Assembly: GCA_023382675.1 (NCBI GenBank) | Contig: JAHDWN010000014.1 | Span: 1 to 64,000 of the forward strand | Direction of reading: 5' to 3' | Length of the DNA: 64,000 bases | DNA from: Anaerolineae bacterium | Lineage (GTDB): Bacteria; Chloroflexota; Anaerolineae; Aggregatilineales; Phototrophicaceae | Shown: positions 8,549-17,515 of the stretch, piece after piece | Layout: each line of letters starts with the position of its first letter | How positions within the stretch are numbered: position 1 is the first letter of the stretch | The notes under the pieces: model-generated | The model's database searches: none | What the model saw: only the letters and a program-made list of their open reading frames with translations | Told to the model about the DNA's origin: nothing | Made by a program: the position numbers and the translations under genes

Positions 8549-9805
8549 ATGTATGTGACTCTCGTTCAGATCAACAACATCCGCTCGATCCGCAGCCTGG
8601 AATGGAAGATCAAGCCACAGGAAGCGCCCGGCTGGCACGTCATCCTGGGCGAGAACGGCTCCGGCAAATCGACGCTGCTGCGCGCGATTGCGCTGGCGCT
8701 GGTTGGCGAGCGCGATGCCGTGAAACTGCGCCAGGACTGGAGCCGTTGGCTGACGTATGGCGAAAACAAGGGCAGCACGTGCCTGAACGCGATCCCCGAT
8801 CCGGCCTATGACGAGGCCAAGGGCGGCAGACGCGCCAAGGGCGTGGAATTCGCCGTGTCGTTTGAGCGCGACGATGGCCTTGTCGAACTGTCGGGCGACC
8901 GCGAGGGCGGGCGTTTGCCACCCAAGGGTTGGTTTTCCGCGGGATATGGCCCGTTCCGGCGCTTCGGCGGGATGGCCATGCAGCAGCAAGAACTGATGGA
9001 GAGCCGCAGTGTGGGCCGCCTGTCCGCGCATCTGTCGATCTTTGGCGAAGATTATTCGCTGACGGAAGCGCTCGAATGGCTCAGGCAGTTGAACTACCAG
9101 CGCCTTGAGAAGCGCAAGGAAGGCCACCTGCTCGATTCGTTGATCCGCTTTGTCAATCAGCCGGGCTTTTTGCCGCAGGATACGCAGCTCAAGGAAATTT
9201 CCTCCGACGGTGTCACGTTCCAGGATGCCAACGGCGCGCTTGTGCCCGTCGAGTCGCTCAGTGATGGCTATCGCTCGATCCTGAGCATGACCTTCGAGCT
9301 GATCCGCCAGCTCTCGTTTGTTTATCCGCTGGATGAGATTTTCTCGAAAGATGAGTCCAAGATCGTCGCACCCGGCGTCGTCCTGATCGACGAGGTGGAC
9401 GCGCATCTTCATCCGACGTGGCAGCGCGAGATCGGCTTCCGCATGTGCGAGTTTCTGCCCAACATGCAGTTCATCATCGCCACCCACAGCCCGCTCGTCT
9501 GCCAGGCCGCCATCAAGGGCAGCATCTGGAAGCTGCCGCGTCCGGGCAGTGATCAGGTCTTCCACCGCGTCGAAGAACCCGAACTTGGTCGCTTGCTCTA
9601 TGGCAACGTCCTCGACGCTTTCGGGACGGATCTGTTCGGCAGCGACGTGGCGCGCTCCGAACCGGCCAAAGAGAAGCTTCAGCGCCTGGCCGAACTCAAT
9701 ATGAAGGAGCTTCAGGGCAGCCTGACCGCGCAGGAAGCCTCAGAGCAGCAAACCCTGCGCGCCGTCATGCCGACCGCGGCCAGCACCAGCCGCCAGCGAA
9801 AATGA
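8549..9805 (+). CDS. PtuA-like AAA/ABC-type ATPase (Septu-type defence system)
   Basis: The 418-residue protein is an SMC/RecF-like ATPase of the AAA_21 type. It has Walker A GENGSGKS (34-41), an ABC-signature-like SLSDGYRSI (236-244), Walker B VVLIDEVDAHLHP (277-289) and the switch histidine in IIATHSPL (309-316). A region of about 190 residues between Walker A and signature replaces a coiled coil. In known Septu and type I-A retron systems this kind of ATPase (PtuA) pairs with an HNH nuclease (PtuB). Here the HNH gene overlaps it by four bases (ATGA). No reverse transcriptase is nearby, which favours Septu over a retron. OLD-family nucleases are excluded because there is no Toprim domain. 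Confidence 0.8.
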   Translation: MYVTLVQINNIRSIRSLEWKIKPQEAPGWHVILGENGSGKSTLLRAIALALVGERDAVKLRQDWSRWLTYGENKGSTCLNAIPDPAYDEAKGGRRAKGVEFAVSFERDDGLVELSGDREGGRLPPKGWFSAGYGPFRRFGGMAMQQQELMESRSVGRLSAHLSIFGEDYSLTEALEWLRQLNYQRLEKRKEGHLLDSLIRFVNQPGFLPQDTQLKEISSDGVTFQDANGALVPVESLSDGYRSILSMTFELIRQLSFVYPLDEIFSKDESKIVAPGVVLIDEVDAHLHPTWQREIGFRMCEFLPNMQFIIATHSPLVCQAAIKGSIWKLPRPGSDQVFHRVEEPELGRLLYGNVLDAFGTDLFGSDVARSEPAKEKLQRLAELNMKELQGSLTAQEASEQQTLRAVMPTAASTSRQRK

Positions 9806-10608
9806 GACGCATTCCTGATCACGTGCTGCCGGACGAGGTGTTGGCGCAGCTTCTGGCGTGGCAGCACGAGATCGACGCGCTGCCGGATTTCGCCGCCAGG
9901 GTGGACGCCGCCAAAACGCGCTTTAGTTCGCGCAGCGGGCGCTCGAACAAAACGTTTCGCCAGGTGCGTGCGGCGCTCAAGGAGATGTGTGCTGGCGCGC
10001 GGCGCTGCATGTACTGCGAAGATTCGGTTGCGGACGAGGTCGAGCATATCAAACCCAAGAATTTCTATCCCGAAGCCGTGTTCACCTGGGAAAACTATCT
10101 GTATGCCTGTGGCCCGTGCAACGGTGGCAAGAGCGACCAGTACGCTGTGATCGATGCTGCGACAGGCGCGATTATGCCGCTCATGCGGGCGACGGGCGCA
10201 CCGCCGCTGCCGCCGCAGGCAGGCGAGCCGGTCTTTCTCAATCCACGCACGGAAGCTGTCGAGCAGCTTTTCTTTCTGGATTTGCTCGATACATTCTTTC
10301 TGCTGCCGGACCCCGGCGCACCGCTGGCGCTGCAACAGCGCACTCAGTACACCATCGACGTGCTCAAGCTCAACCGCGAGAGTCTGCCCGAAGCGCGCCA
10401 GGAAGCCTACGACAGCTACCGCGACCGTCTGGAGGCCTATATCCGGCGGCGCGACCTGGGGGATTCGGCGGCCAAATTGCAGAAGCGCATCGACAGCCTG
10501 AAGAAGGCAGCGCACCCCACGGTCTGGCATGAGATGAAGCGCCTGCACGCGCAGGTGCCGGAACTGAACGCGCTCTTTCAGGAAGCCCCGGAAGCCCTGG
10601 GGTGGTGA
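9802..10608 (+). CDS. PtuB-like HNH endonuclease (TIGR02646-type)
   Basis: The 268-residue protein has a zinc-bracketed HNH site: Cys69 and Cys72 (CMYC), the catalytic block DEVEHIKPK with His82, the middle WENYL and a second pair Cys103/Cys106 (CGPCNGGK). This spacing is typical of the HNH proteins that pair with PtuA-like ATPases. It should cut DNA when released or activated by its ATPase. The C-terminal 150 residues are helical. Its start codon lies inside the ATPase stop (ATGA), so translation is coupled. It ends 76 bases from the convergent membrane gene. Confidence 0.82.
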   Translation: MRRIPDHVLPDEVLAQLLAWQHEIDALPDFAARVDAAKTRFSSRSGRSNKTFRQVRAALKEMCAGARRCMYCEDSVADEVEHIKPKNFYPEAVFTWENYLYACGPCNGGKSDQYAVIDAATGAIMPLMRATGAPPLPPQAGEPVFLNPRTEAVEQLFFLDLLDTFFLLPDPGAPLALQQRTQYTIDVLKLNRESLPEARQEAYDSYRDRLEAYIRRRDLGDSAAKLQKRIDSLKKAAHPTVWHEMKRLHAQVPELNALFQEAPEALGW

Positions 10609-10625
10609 TCGGTCGAATCGACACA

Positions 10626-10643
10626 GGCGGCACATTGGCCGCC
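10626..10643. terminator. Weak hairpin between convergent genes
   Basis: GGCGGC, loop ACATTG, GCCGCC, followed by CGTTCTGT. It lies in the 76-base gap after the HNH gene. The T-run is poor. Confidence 0.25.
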
Positions 10644-10684
10644 CGTTCTGTCATGGCATGTCTGCCCGTGGACTGCTGACAGCG

Positions 10685-11377
10685 CTATGCCGATACGGCC
10701 TCTCGGATGCGGCGCAGGCCGAGCGTGACGAGGGCGAACGCCAGCAAGACCGAGGCGATGACGCTGATGATCTCGATGTCGGGGTTGAGCAGCAGTGCCG
10801 ACCCGGCGATGAGCAGCCCGGCCTGCCAGCGCGGGAGCACGCCGGTGCGGTAGAAGCCGATGCCCATGATGATGAAGCCGATTGGCAGCAGTACCAGCCC
10901 ATAGACGAGCCACAGCCAGCCCTGCATCCCCTTCATCGCCGCGATGGCCGGGTAGATCTGCGCGAACTCAGCCGCGGAGAGGGTGTCAAAGGCGCTTGTC
11001 ACCAGACACAGCGCGCCCTTATCCGCCGCCAGGAAGACGGCACCAACGATTGCCAGGATTCCGCCGACAAAGCCGTAGGGGCGTCCCTTTGCGCGCAGCA
11101 TGGTCATCAACTCGGTGGTGATCGCGATCAGCAGCGGCACGCACAACAACATGAGTACGTGACTGAAATGGAGCGGCGCATTGCCGTGCCATTCGGCGAT
11201 CCAGGCGTCGATCTCATGAACGGGTTGCAGACTGAGCAGATTCGGATGTGACGCATAGATGAAGATTGATAAAATCGGAAAGACGATCAGGGCGAGGCCG
11301 ACGGCAAAGCGCCCGTTTTGCCTGGCATGTCGCCGGCTCTGGCTGTGAGTCGTGAGGCTCGTCTGTAAGGTAGTCAT
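10685..11377 (-). CDS. Polytopic membrane protein, unknown function
   Basis: The 230-residue protein has about six membrane segments (for example FAVGLALIVFPILSIFIYAS, FSHVLMLLCVPLLIAITTEL, GGILAIVGAVFLAA, WLWLVYGLVLLPIGFIIMGI). It has no transporter motif I can name. ATG 11377 has a clear AGGAG upstream; an earlier in-frame ATG at 11455 lies in the divergent promoter. It is divergent from a TetR regulator with a 118-base gap, so it is the likely target of that regulator. Confidence 0.75.
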   Translation of the reverse strand: MTTLQTSLTTHSQSRRHARQNGRFAVGLALIVFPILSIFIYASHPNLLSLQPVHEIDAWIAEWHGNAPLHFSHVLMLLCVPLLIAITTELMTMLRAKGRPYGFVGGILAIVGAVFLAADKGALCLVTSAFDTLSAAEFAQIYPAIAAMKGMQGWLWLVYGLVLLPIGFIIMGIGFYRTGVLPRWQAGLLIAGSALLLNPDIEIISVIASVLLAFALVTLGLRRIREAVSA

Positions 11378-11495
11378 GTGCGGGTTTCTCCTGTTCAATT
11401 GCGATGACTTCACCATAGGCGCGAACGCCGCGGACAGCAATAAACAGGCGCGCACGTGTGTCGGATACTGAACAAAAGGTGCAAGGTGTTCAATC

Positions 11496-12089
11496 GTGAA
11501 TGAAGATCGGCGGGTGCAGCGAACGCGCGAACTGCTGCAAAACGCATTGATGGAACTCTTGGAGACGCGCGACTACGACGCGCTCACGATCCAGGATGTT
11601 GCGGAACGCGCGAACGTAGGCCGGACGACCGTTTATTTGCATTTCGAAAGCAAAGAGGATCTTTATCGCCAGGCGCACCGGGCAGAGATTGCGCGTATCG
11701 CCGGTGCGCCACTCACGCGCGTGGAGTTGTTCGCCGACGATCCGCCCGACCGCATGGTCGCCGTCTACGCTTATCACTGGGCGACGCGAGATGTCCTGCG
11801 CATGGTCTACTTTGGCAAAGATGCGGAAGTCATCCACCGGCAGATGCGCGATCAGCACTCAGTGCAGATCGCAACCTACCTGGCGGCGACCTTCGCCGGC
11901 GTGCGTTTCATCCTGCCTGTTGATGTGCTGGCGAATTGTCTGGCGGTGTCGGAGATGGGCTTAATGATGTGGTGGATCGAGAAGCATCCGCCGTACACGC
12001 CGGAGCAAATGGCCACCCATTTTCACCGCCTGCGGCGCGGTAGCCTGCGCGAAGGGCTGGCACTCACGGACGTATCCCCCTCAAGTTGA
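11496..12089 (+). CDS. TetR-family transcriptional regulator
   Basis: The 197-residue protein has a TetR helix-turn-helix at about residues 8-55 (TRELLQNALMELLET... LTIQDVAERANVGRTTVYLHFESKEDLYRQ). The C-terminal half is a ligand and dimer domain without a recognisable ligand signature. It starts at GTG 11496. It is divergent from a membrane protein and is followed at 12229 by a UvrA-like ATPase, a typical setting for a regulator of a drug or stress response. Confidence 0.9.
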   Translation: MNEDRRVQRTRELLQNALMELLETRDYDALTIQDVAERANVGRTTVYLHFESKEDLYRQAHRAEIARIAGAPLTRVELFADDPPDRMVAVYAYHWATRDVLRMVYFGKDAEVIHRQMRDQHSVQIATYLAATFAGVRFILPVDVLANCLAVSEMGLMMWWIEKHPPYTPEQMATHFHRLRRGSLREGLALTDVSPSS

Positions 12090-12147
12090 GAATACAGCCC
12101 TCGTTGAGCGGAATCATCGCCGCGCGCCGTCACAAAATGGCCGCCCC

Positions 12148-12167
12148 CGGCATATACAGATATGCCG
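12148..12167. promoter_or_regulatory. Palindromic operator candidate before the UvrA-like gene
   Basis: CGGCATAT, spacer ACAG, ATATGCCG: a perfect 8-base inverted repeat in the 139-base gap between the TetR gene and the UvrA-like gene. Size and spacing suit a TetR dimer site. Confidence 0.5.
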
Positions 12168-12228
12168 AAAGCGTTCGCGAACACAATTCTGTCTTTGGCG
12201 ATTGTTGGTGTCAGACGAGGAGATTTTT

Positions 12229-14478
12229 GTGAGTCAGGAATACATCGAAATCCGGGGCGCGCGTGAGAACAATCTGAAGGATGTGTCGCTGCGCATTCCC
12301 AAGCGCAAAATCACAATCTTTACCGGGGTGTCCGGGTCGGGCAAGTCGTCGATTGTCTTCGACACGATTGCCAATGAGGCGCAGCGTCTCTTGAACGAGA
12401 ATTTCAGCATGTTCGTGCGCGCGTTTCTGCCCCGCTACGCGCAGCCGGACGCCGATGCCATCGAAAACCTGAGTATGCCGATCATCGTCGATCAGAAACG
12501 GCTGGGCGGCGGCGCACACTCGACCGTGGGCACGATCACGGACATCTATGCTGTGCTGCGACGCTTGTTCGCGCGCGTTGGCCAGCCGCACGTCGGCTAT
12601 GCCAACGTCTTTTCGTTCAACGATCCGGCAGGCATGTGCCCGGAATGCAGCGGCGTTGGTCGCAAGATCGGCGTTGATCTAGACAAGTTTCTGGACACCT
12701 CAAAGTCATTGAATGACGGCGCAATTTTGTTCGGAGCCTATGCAGTCGGTAAATGGGATTGGAATTTCCTGACCCAATCCGGGTTATTCGACAACGACAA
12801 AAAGCTTGAGGATTACACCGATGAAGAGATGGAGCGTCTCCTGTATAGCCCACCGATCAAAGTGAAAACCGAATTCGCGGGAAATTCTGTGAACCTGACC
12901 TTTGAAGGCATCATCGACAAATTCACGCGCAAATACATCACCAACGATCTCAAGACGATGTCAGAGCGCACGCAGAAGACGGTCGCACCGTTCATGACTT
13001 TTGGGCTCTGCCCGCTGTGCAAGGGCGCGCGCTTGAGCCAGGCGGCGCTCAGTTGCAAGATCGACGGCTATAACATCGCCGACCTGGCTGCGATGGAAGT
13101 CGACGAGCTGATCGAGGTCATCCGCGCGATTGATCACCCGGTCGCGCGCCCAATCGTCGCGACTCTGGCCGAGCGCTTGCAGCACCTGATCGATATTGGC
13201 CTGGAATATCTCACGCTCAGCCGCGAAACCGACACGCTCTCCGGCGGTGAATCGCAGCGCGTCAAGATCGTCAAGCATCTGAGCAGCAGCCTGATCGACG
13301 TGATGTACATCTTCGACGAGCCGAGCATCGGCCTGCATCCGCGCGACGTGCATCGCCTCAACGAACTGCTGCAAAAGCTGCGCGACAAGGGCAACACGGT
13401 GATCGTGGTCGAGCACGATCCCGACGTGATCAAATCCGCCGATCACGTGGTCGATGTCGGGCCGTTCGCCGGGGCGCGCGGCGGCAGCATCGTCTACGAA
13501 GGCAGCTATGCCGGGCTGCTGGAGGCCGATACGCTGACCGGGCAGCACATTCGGCGCACGCTGTCGATCAAAGACGCTTTTCGCCCACCGGCGGGACGGC
13601 TGCCGGTCGTCAATGCCAGGGTCAACAACCTGCAAAACGTGAGCATCGATATTCCCGTCGGCGTGCTGACCGCCGTCACCGGGGTGGCTGGCTCCGGCAA
13701 AAGCTCGCTCATCCATCAGGCTTTCCTGAAGCAGCACCCGGATGCCGTTGTCATCGATCAGACGCCGGTGGGCACGTCAACGCGCTCCAACCCGGCGACC
13801 TACACCGGCATCATGGACGACATTCGCAAAGCTTTCGCGCAGGCCAACGGCGTCAGCGCGTCACTGTTCAGCTTCAACTCCGAGGGCGCGTGCGAGAACT
13901 GCCAGGGGTTGGGCGTCATCTACACCGATCTGGCGGCGCTGGGCGAGGTGAAGTCACCGTGCGAGGTCTGTGACGGCAAACGCTTCAAGGACGAGGTGCT
14001 CGGCTACCTGTACAACGGCAAGTCGATCACCGACGTGCTCGACATGACCGTGCAGCAGGCGCTCGATTTCTTCGACCTCAAGAAAGTCGCGAGTACGCTG
14101 CAAGCCTTGAGCGATGTCGGGCTGGATTATCTGATGCTCGGCCAGCCGCTGAGCACGCTCTCCGGCGGCGAATGCCAGCGCATCAAGCTCGCCAGCGAGC
14201 TGCACAAGAAGGGCAGCGTTTACGTCCTGGACGAGCCGACGACCGGCCTGCACCGCTCGGACATCAGCAAGCTGCTGGCGATCATGAATCGCCTGGTCGA
14301 TACGGGCAACACGGTGATCGTGATCGAGCACAACCTGGACATCATCAAGAACGCTGACTGGATCATCGACCTGGGGCCGGAGGGCGGTCACAAGGGTGGG
14401 CGCGTCCTGTTCGCGGGCACCCCGGCGCAGCTGCTCGGCGTGCAGGGGTCGTATACGAGCGCGTATTTGCAGAACTAG
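12229..14478 (+). CDS. UvrA-like ABC ATPase lacking the UvrB-binding segment (DrrC type)
   Basis: The 749-residue protein has two ABC modules. Walker A motifs are at about 33-41 (GVSGSGKSS) and 485-493 (GVAGSGKSS). Signatures are LSGGESQRVK (about 335) and LSGGECQRIK (about 643). Zinc pairs are CPEC/CPLC (about 136 and 260) and CENC/CEVC (about 554 and 577). In canonical UvrA (about 940 residues) some 215 residues separate Walker A from the first CxxC; here it is about 100, so the UvrB-binding region is missing. Such paralogues, including DrrC, protect against DNA-binding drugs. GTG 12229 has GAGGAG upstream and is preferred over the TTG at 12202. The TetR neighbour suggests inducible expression. 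Confidence 0.9.
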   Translation: MSQEYIEIRGARENNLKDVSLRIPKRKITIFTGVSGSGKSSIVFDTIANEAQRLLNENFSMFVRAFLPRYAQPDADAIENLSMPIIVDQKRLGGGAHSTVGTITDIYAVLRRLFARVGQPHVGYANVFSFNDPAGMCPECSGVGRKIGVDLDKFLDTSKSLNDGAILFGAYAVGKWDWNFLTQSGLFDNDKKLEDYTDEEMERLLYSPPIKVKTEFAGNSVNLTFEGIIDKFTRKYITNDLKTMSERTQKTVAPFMTFGLCPLCKGARLSQAALSCKIDGYNIADLAAMEVDELIEVIRAIDHPVARPIVATLAERLQHLIDIGLEYLTLSRETDTLSGGESQRVKIVKHLSSSLIDVMYIFDEPSIGLHPRDVHRLNELLQKLRDKGNTVIVVEHDPDVIKSADHVVDVGPFAGARGGSIVYEGSYAGLLEADTLTGQHIRRTLSIKDAFRPPAGRLPVVNARVNNLQNVSIDIPVGVLTAVTGVAGSGKSSLIHQAFLKQHPDAVVIDQTPVGTSTRSNPATYTGIMDDIRKAFAQANGVSASLFSFNSEGACENCQGLGVIYTDLAALGEVKSPCEVCDGKRFKDEVLGYLYNGKSITDVLDMTVQQALDFFDLKKVASTLQALSDVGLDYLMLGQPLSTLSGGECQRIKLASELHKKGSVYVLDEPTTGLHRSDISKLLAIMNRLVDTGNTVIVIEHNLDIIKNADWIIDLGPEGGHKGGRVLFAGTPAQLLGVQGSYTSAYLQN

Positions 14479-14482
14479 GGGA

Positions 14483-14660
14483 GAGGGTGCTCAGTGCTCG
14501 GTGCTCAGTTCTGAGTACTGGGTACTGAGTTCTGGGTTCAGAAGAGGGTGCTCAGTTGGGTCACGGCTCACGGTGCGAATACTGGTGATGAGGTGATGAG
14601 GAACGAGGGGATGAGGAGAGCGCCAGCCTGGTGTTCGCTGTTCACGGTACGACAAAACAT
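14483..14660 (+). repeat. Composite intergenic repeat, copy 4 (GTGCTC tract plus GATGAG words)
   Basis: GTGCTCAGTGCTCGGTGCTC and GAGTACTGGGTACTGAGT lie at 14487-14535, followed by GGTCACGGCTCACGGTGCGA and a short GTGATGAGGTGATGAGG tract. The rest of the 324-base gap to 14802 shows no coding frame and no clear promoter. Confidence 0.6.
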
Positions 14661-14802
14661 GTGCCATCGCGCAGTTTGACCCGCCGACGACGCAAACGAC
14701 CCAGCCCGGTTACTGCCAAAGCCAGACATCCGATCATCTGTAACTCTATGATCCATATGCCATGATCCGCCAAATCCCCATGAGTATAGACAAAGGTGCC
14801 AG

Positions 14803-15279
14803 ATGCCTAACGATCTCACGGACATCAAATCGTATGTTGTAGGCTGCCACATGATGCGCAACGGTGCTCTGGAGCGCCTCAGGGACGCCGATCTGCAATT
14901 CGTACCTGGCGGTGACAACCTCACGCTGGGGGAGTTATTCAAGGAGTTGGGTGAGCACCAACATGCTTATGTTGAGTCGTTGATCACGCTCAAGCAGGAT
15001 TGGACCTACCGCAATGATGAACCTGGGCTATCGACCAGCCTCGCGCAGTTGAACCGCTGGTTCGCGCAACTCGACCGAAAAATGGAAGATGTACTGAACC
15101 GGCTTGACGAGAGCGATCTAGAAAAGATGGTTGATCGCACCAATGGTTCGATCCGCTCCGTCCTCAGCCAACTCGACATCTATACTCAGACGATGTTGAT
15201 CTTCCTGGGGAAGGTGGTTATCTACTTCAGAGCCATGCAAAAGCCGCTACCACCATCCATCGCAACGTATATTGGCTAG
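14803..15279 (+). CDS. DinB-like four-helix protein
   Basis: The 158-residue protein fits the DinB/YfiT four-helix-bundle superfamily: an early histidine in VVGCHMMRNGALERLRDAD, then LTLGELFKELGEHQHAYVESL, and a third block, SVLSQLDIYTQTMLIFLGK, where the usual metal histidines are absent. Members bind a divalent metal through three histidines and include bacillithiol and mycothiol transferases. The incomplete histidine set leaves catalysis in doubt. The start is ATG 14803. Function is not predicted further. Confidence 0.65.
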   Translation: MPNDLTDIKSYVVGCHMMRNGALERLRDADLQFVPGGDNLTLGELFKELGEHQHAYVESLITLKQDWTYRNDEPGLSTSLAQLNRWFAQLDRKMEDVLNRLDESDLEKMVDRTNGSIRSVLSQLDIYTQTMLIFLGKVVIYFRAMQKPLPPSIATYIG

Positions 15280-15352
15280 ATTCTGTTTACGACAAGCGGA
15301 TGTCGATTCCCACCCCCGAATATCTCGTCCAGCGACAGTCTGTGGGCTGAGT

Positions 15353-15982
15353 TCACGCTTCGACGGCGGCGCGCAGCCGCATCTCCAGTTCGGCGAGCAT
15401 GATCGCGGTCGCGCCCCAGACTTTGTGCCCGGCAAAGGCATAGAACGGGATGTCGAACGTGCCTCCGGCGAATGTCCACGGTTCGCGCTGCTGCACAGCC
15501 GGATCGAGCAGGCTGGACAGATCGACATGGATGATTTCAGCCACTTCGAGCGGATTGGGCTGCAAGGGCGGCAGTGAAGGCAGGTAGCCGACGACGGAGT
15601 AGACCAGGAAGTTGGTCGGCGGCACGTAGAGCGGCGTCAGGCTGCCGAGCAGGGCGATGCTGGGATCGCACAGGCCGAGTTCTTCGCAGGTTTCGCGCAG
15701 GGCTGTGTCTGCGAGGGTCGCGTCGGCGCGATCCTGCCTGCCGCCGGGGAAGCTGATCTGCCCGCTGTGCTGGCGCAGCGACTCCGGCCTGCGCGTCAGC
15801 ACGAAACGCAGGCCAGCGCCGCCGGGATAGAGCAGGATGAGCACGCCCGCGGGTTTGGCGCTGGCAGGCGGCGCGGGTACCATGCGCCGCCCTTCCGGGG
15901 CCATGTGCAGGCGCGCCGCGTCAACATCAAAATCCGGCAGCGCGAGCGCCGCGCGAACGTGTTCGAGTGTGATCGGTATCAT
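15353..15982 (-). CDS. Nudix hydrolase, CoA pyrophosphatase (NudL) type
   Basis: The 209-residue protein has the UPF0035 motif LTRRPESLRQHSGQISFPGG (62-81) immediately before its Nudix box, which ends in REtCEELGL (97-104). That combination marks the coenzyme A pyrophosphatase branch, which splits CoA into 4'-phosphopantetheine and 3',5'-ADP. The C-terminal YAFAGHKVWGATAIML block is also typical. The canonical Glu early in the box is Ala here, as can occur in this subgroup. No strong ribosome site precedes ATG 15982. It is 51 bases upstream of the pyk stop on the same strand, but reads away from it. Confidence 0.85.
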   Translation of the reverse strand: MIPITLEHVRAALALPDFDVDAARLHMAPEGRRMVPAPPASAKPAGVLILLYPGGAGLRFVLTRRPESLRQHSGQISFPGGRQDRADATLADTALRETCEELGLCDPSIALLGSLTPLYVPPTNFLVYSVVGYLPSLPPLQPNPLEVAEIIHVDLSSLLDPAVQQREPWTFAGGTFDIPFYAFAGHKVWGATAIMLAELEMRLRAAVEA

Positions 15983-16033
15983 GCCCGTATGGTATCAGAA
16001 ATTGCCGTCGAAAATGCCCAGTGCTGCCGCTAG

Positions 16034-17509
16034 CTATTCGCTGTTGAGTTCGCCGCTTTCGCCCACGGTGTGAATCTTGAGGAAATTCGTCTGCCCCGCC
16101 ACGCCAAACGGTACACCGGCGATGATGATGATGCGGTCGCCGATGCCGACCAGGTGCGCATCCACCGCGGCGCGGACGACGATCCGCAGCATGTCGTCGA
16201 TGGTCGTAAACTCGCGCACCGCCACCGGGATCGCGCCCCAGACGAGCGACATGCGGGTGTAGGTGAGTTCACTCGGCGTCGCGCAAATGATCGGCGTCCG
16301 CGGGCGTTCGCGGGCGACGCGGCGGGTGGTGTAGCCGGAGAGCGTCAGCGTGATGATCGCTTTGCATTCGAGCGCGTCCGCGATCTGCGTCGTCGCGATA
16401 CAGACGGCGTCGGCCGCTGTCTCGATGCCTTCACGCTCGTCGGTGAGCGGGTCGTCGATGATGGGGAAGTGAGGCGGTGTGATGTGCTGCTCGGCGATGT
16501 TGGCAATCTGCGCCATCACCTCGATCGCGCGCACGGGATACTTCCCCGACGCCGTCTCGTTGCTGAGCATGACCGCGTCTGTGCCGTCGATAATGGCGTT
16601 GTAAACGTCGCTGGCTTCGGCGCGGGTGGGGCGCGGGTTATCGACCATCGAGTTGAGCATCTGCGTCGCCGTGATGACCGGCTTGCCCGCGTGGTTGCAC
16701 AGGGCGATGATGCGCTTCTGGTGGAAGGGCACTTCTTCCGCCGGGGTCTCAACGCCCAGATCGCCGCGCGCGACCATGATGCCATCTGAAGCGGCGATGA
16801 TCGACTCGATGTTGTCCAGCGCCTCGCGCATCTCGATTTTGGCGATGATGGCTGCATGGCCGCCCAGGTGGCGGATGAGCCATTTCATCTCGCGGATGTC
16901 CGCCTCAGAGCGCACGAACGACATGGCGATATATTCCGTACCCTTGGAGAGCGCGAACTGCACATCGGCGCGATCTTTATCGGTGATTGCGCTTAGAGTC
17001 AGGCGGCTGTCTGGCGCGCTGATGCCCTTGCGCGAGGTCAGCTCGCCACCGACGACGACCTGGCAGATGAGCGAGCTTGCGGTCGCGGATGTGACCGTGA
17101 ATTCGAGCTTGCCATCGTCCAGGAGCAGCGTCGAACCCGCCTTGATGTCACGCACGAACTCCGGATGCGGCAGCGTGACGACGTTGTTGCTGCCATCCGC
17201 CGAATCCAGCGTCAGTGTGATCGTGTCGCCTGGCTCCAGGACGAGCGGCTCTTTGGCGATCTTGCCGATGCGGATCTTAGGCCCCTGGATGTCGCAGAGC
17301 ACAGCCACGACCGAGCCTTCTTCCTTGGCGATGCGGCGAATGTCGTCGATAGCTTTGCTGTGACCTTCGTGATCGCCATGCGAGAAGTTGATGCGGGCGA
17401 CGTTCAGGCCACCACGCACGAACCGGCGCAGGGTAGTTTCGTCCCGCGATGACGGGCCGAGTGTGGCGACAATTTTCGTGCGCTTCTGGTCGATGCTGAT
17501 GTTGCTCAT
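16034..17509 (-). CDS. pyk: Pyruvate kinase
   Basis: The 491-residue protein converts phosphoenolpyruvate and ADP to pyruvate and ATP. Diagnostic blocks are KIVATLGPSSRD, NVARINFSHGDHEGH, the catalytic-lysine region IIAKIEMREALDNI, and VARGDLGVE with the Mg ligands, then TQMLNSM and EASDVYNAIIDGTDAVMLSNETASGKYP. The C-terminal domain is present, so the enzyme has full length. Enolase, the preceding glycolytic step, lies just upstream on the same strand; a repeat-rich 182-base gap separates them. Confidence 0.98.
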   Translation of the reverse strand: MSNISIDQKRTKIVATLGPSSRDETTLRRFVRGGLNVARINFSHGDHEGHSKAIDDIRRIAKEEGSVVAVLCDIQGPKIRIGKIAKEPLVLEPGDTITLTLDSADGSNNVVTLPHPEFVRDIKAGSTLLLDDGKLEFTVTSATASSLICQVVVGGELTSRKGISAPDSRLTLSAITDKDRADVQFALSKGTEYIAMSFVRSEADIREMKWLIRHLGGHAAIIAKIEMREALDNIESIIAASDGIMVARGDLGVETPAEEVPFHQKRIIALCNHAGKPVITATQMLNSMVDNPRPTRAEASDVYNAIIDGTDAVMLSNETASGKYPVRAIEVMAQIANIAEQHITPPHFPIIDDPLTDEREGIETAADAVCIATTQIADALECKAIITLTLSGYTTRRVARERPRTPIICATPSELTYTRMSLVWGAIPVAVREFTTIDDMLRIVVRAAVDAHLVGIGDRIIIIAGVPFGVAGQTNFLKIHTVGESGELNSE

Positions 17510-17515
17510 GTGTCG

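Noticed and set aside
8453-9565. A 370-codon minus-strand frame under the PtuA-like gene
   Set aside because: It has low complexity and no motif, while the plus frame has Walker A, Walker B and switch histidine.
8549-10608. Retron (reverse transcriptase with PtuA and PtuB)
   Set aside because: No reverse transcriptase or msr/msd-like structure is seen within several kilobases, so only a Septu-type pair is supported.
14483-14660. CRISPR-like array
   Set aside because: GTGCTC words repeat every 8 to 10 bases without unique spacers of constant length, and no cas gene is present.
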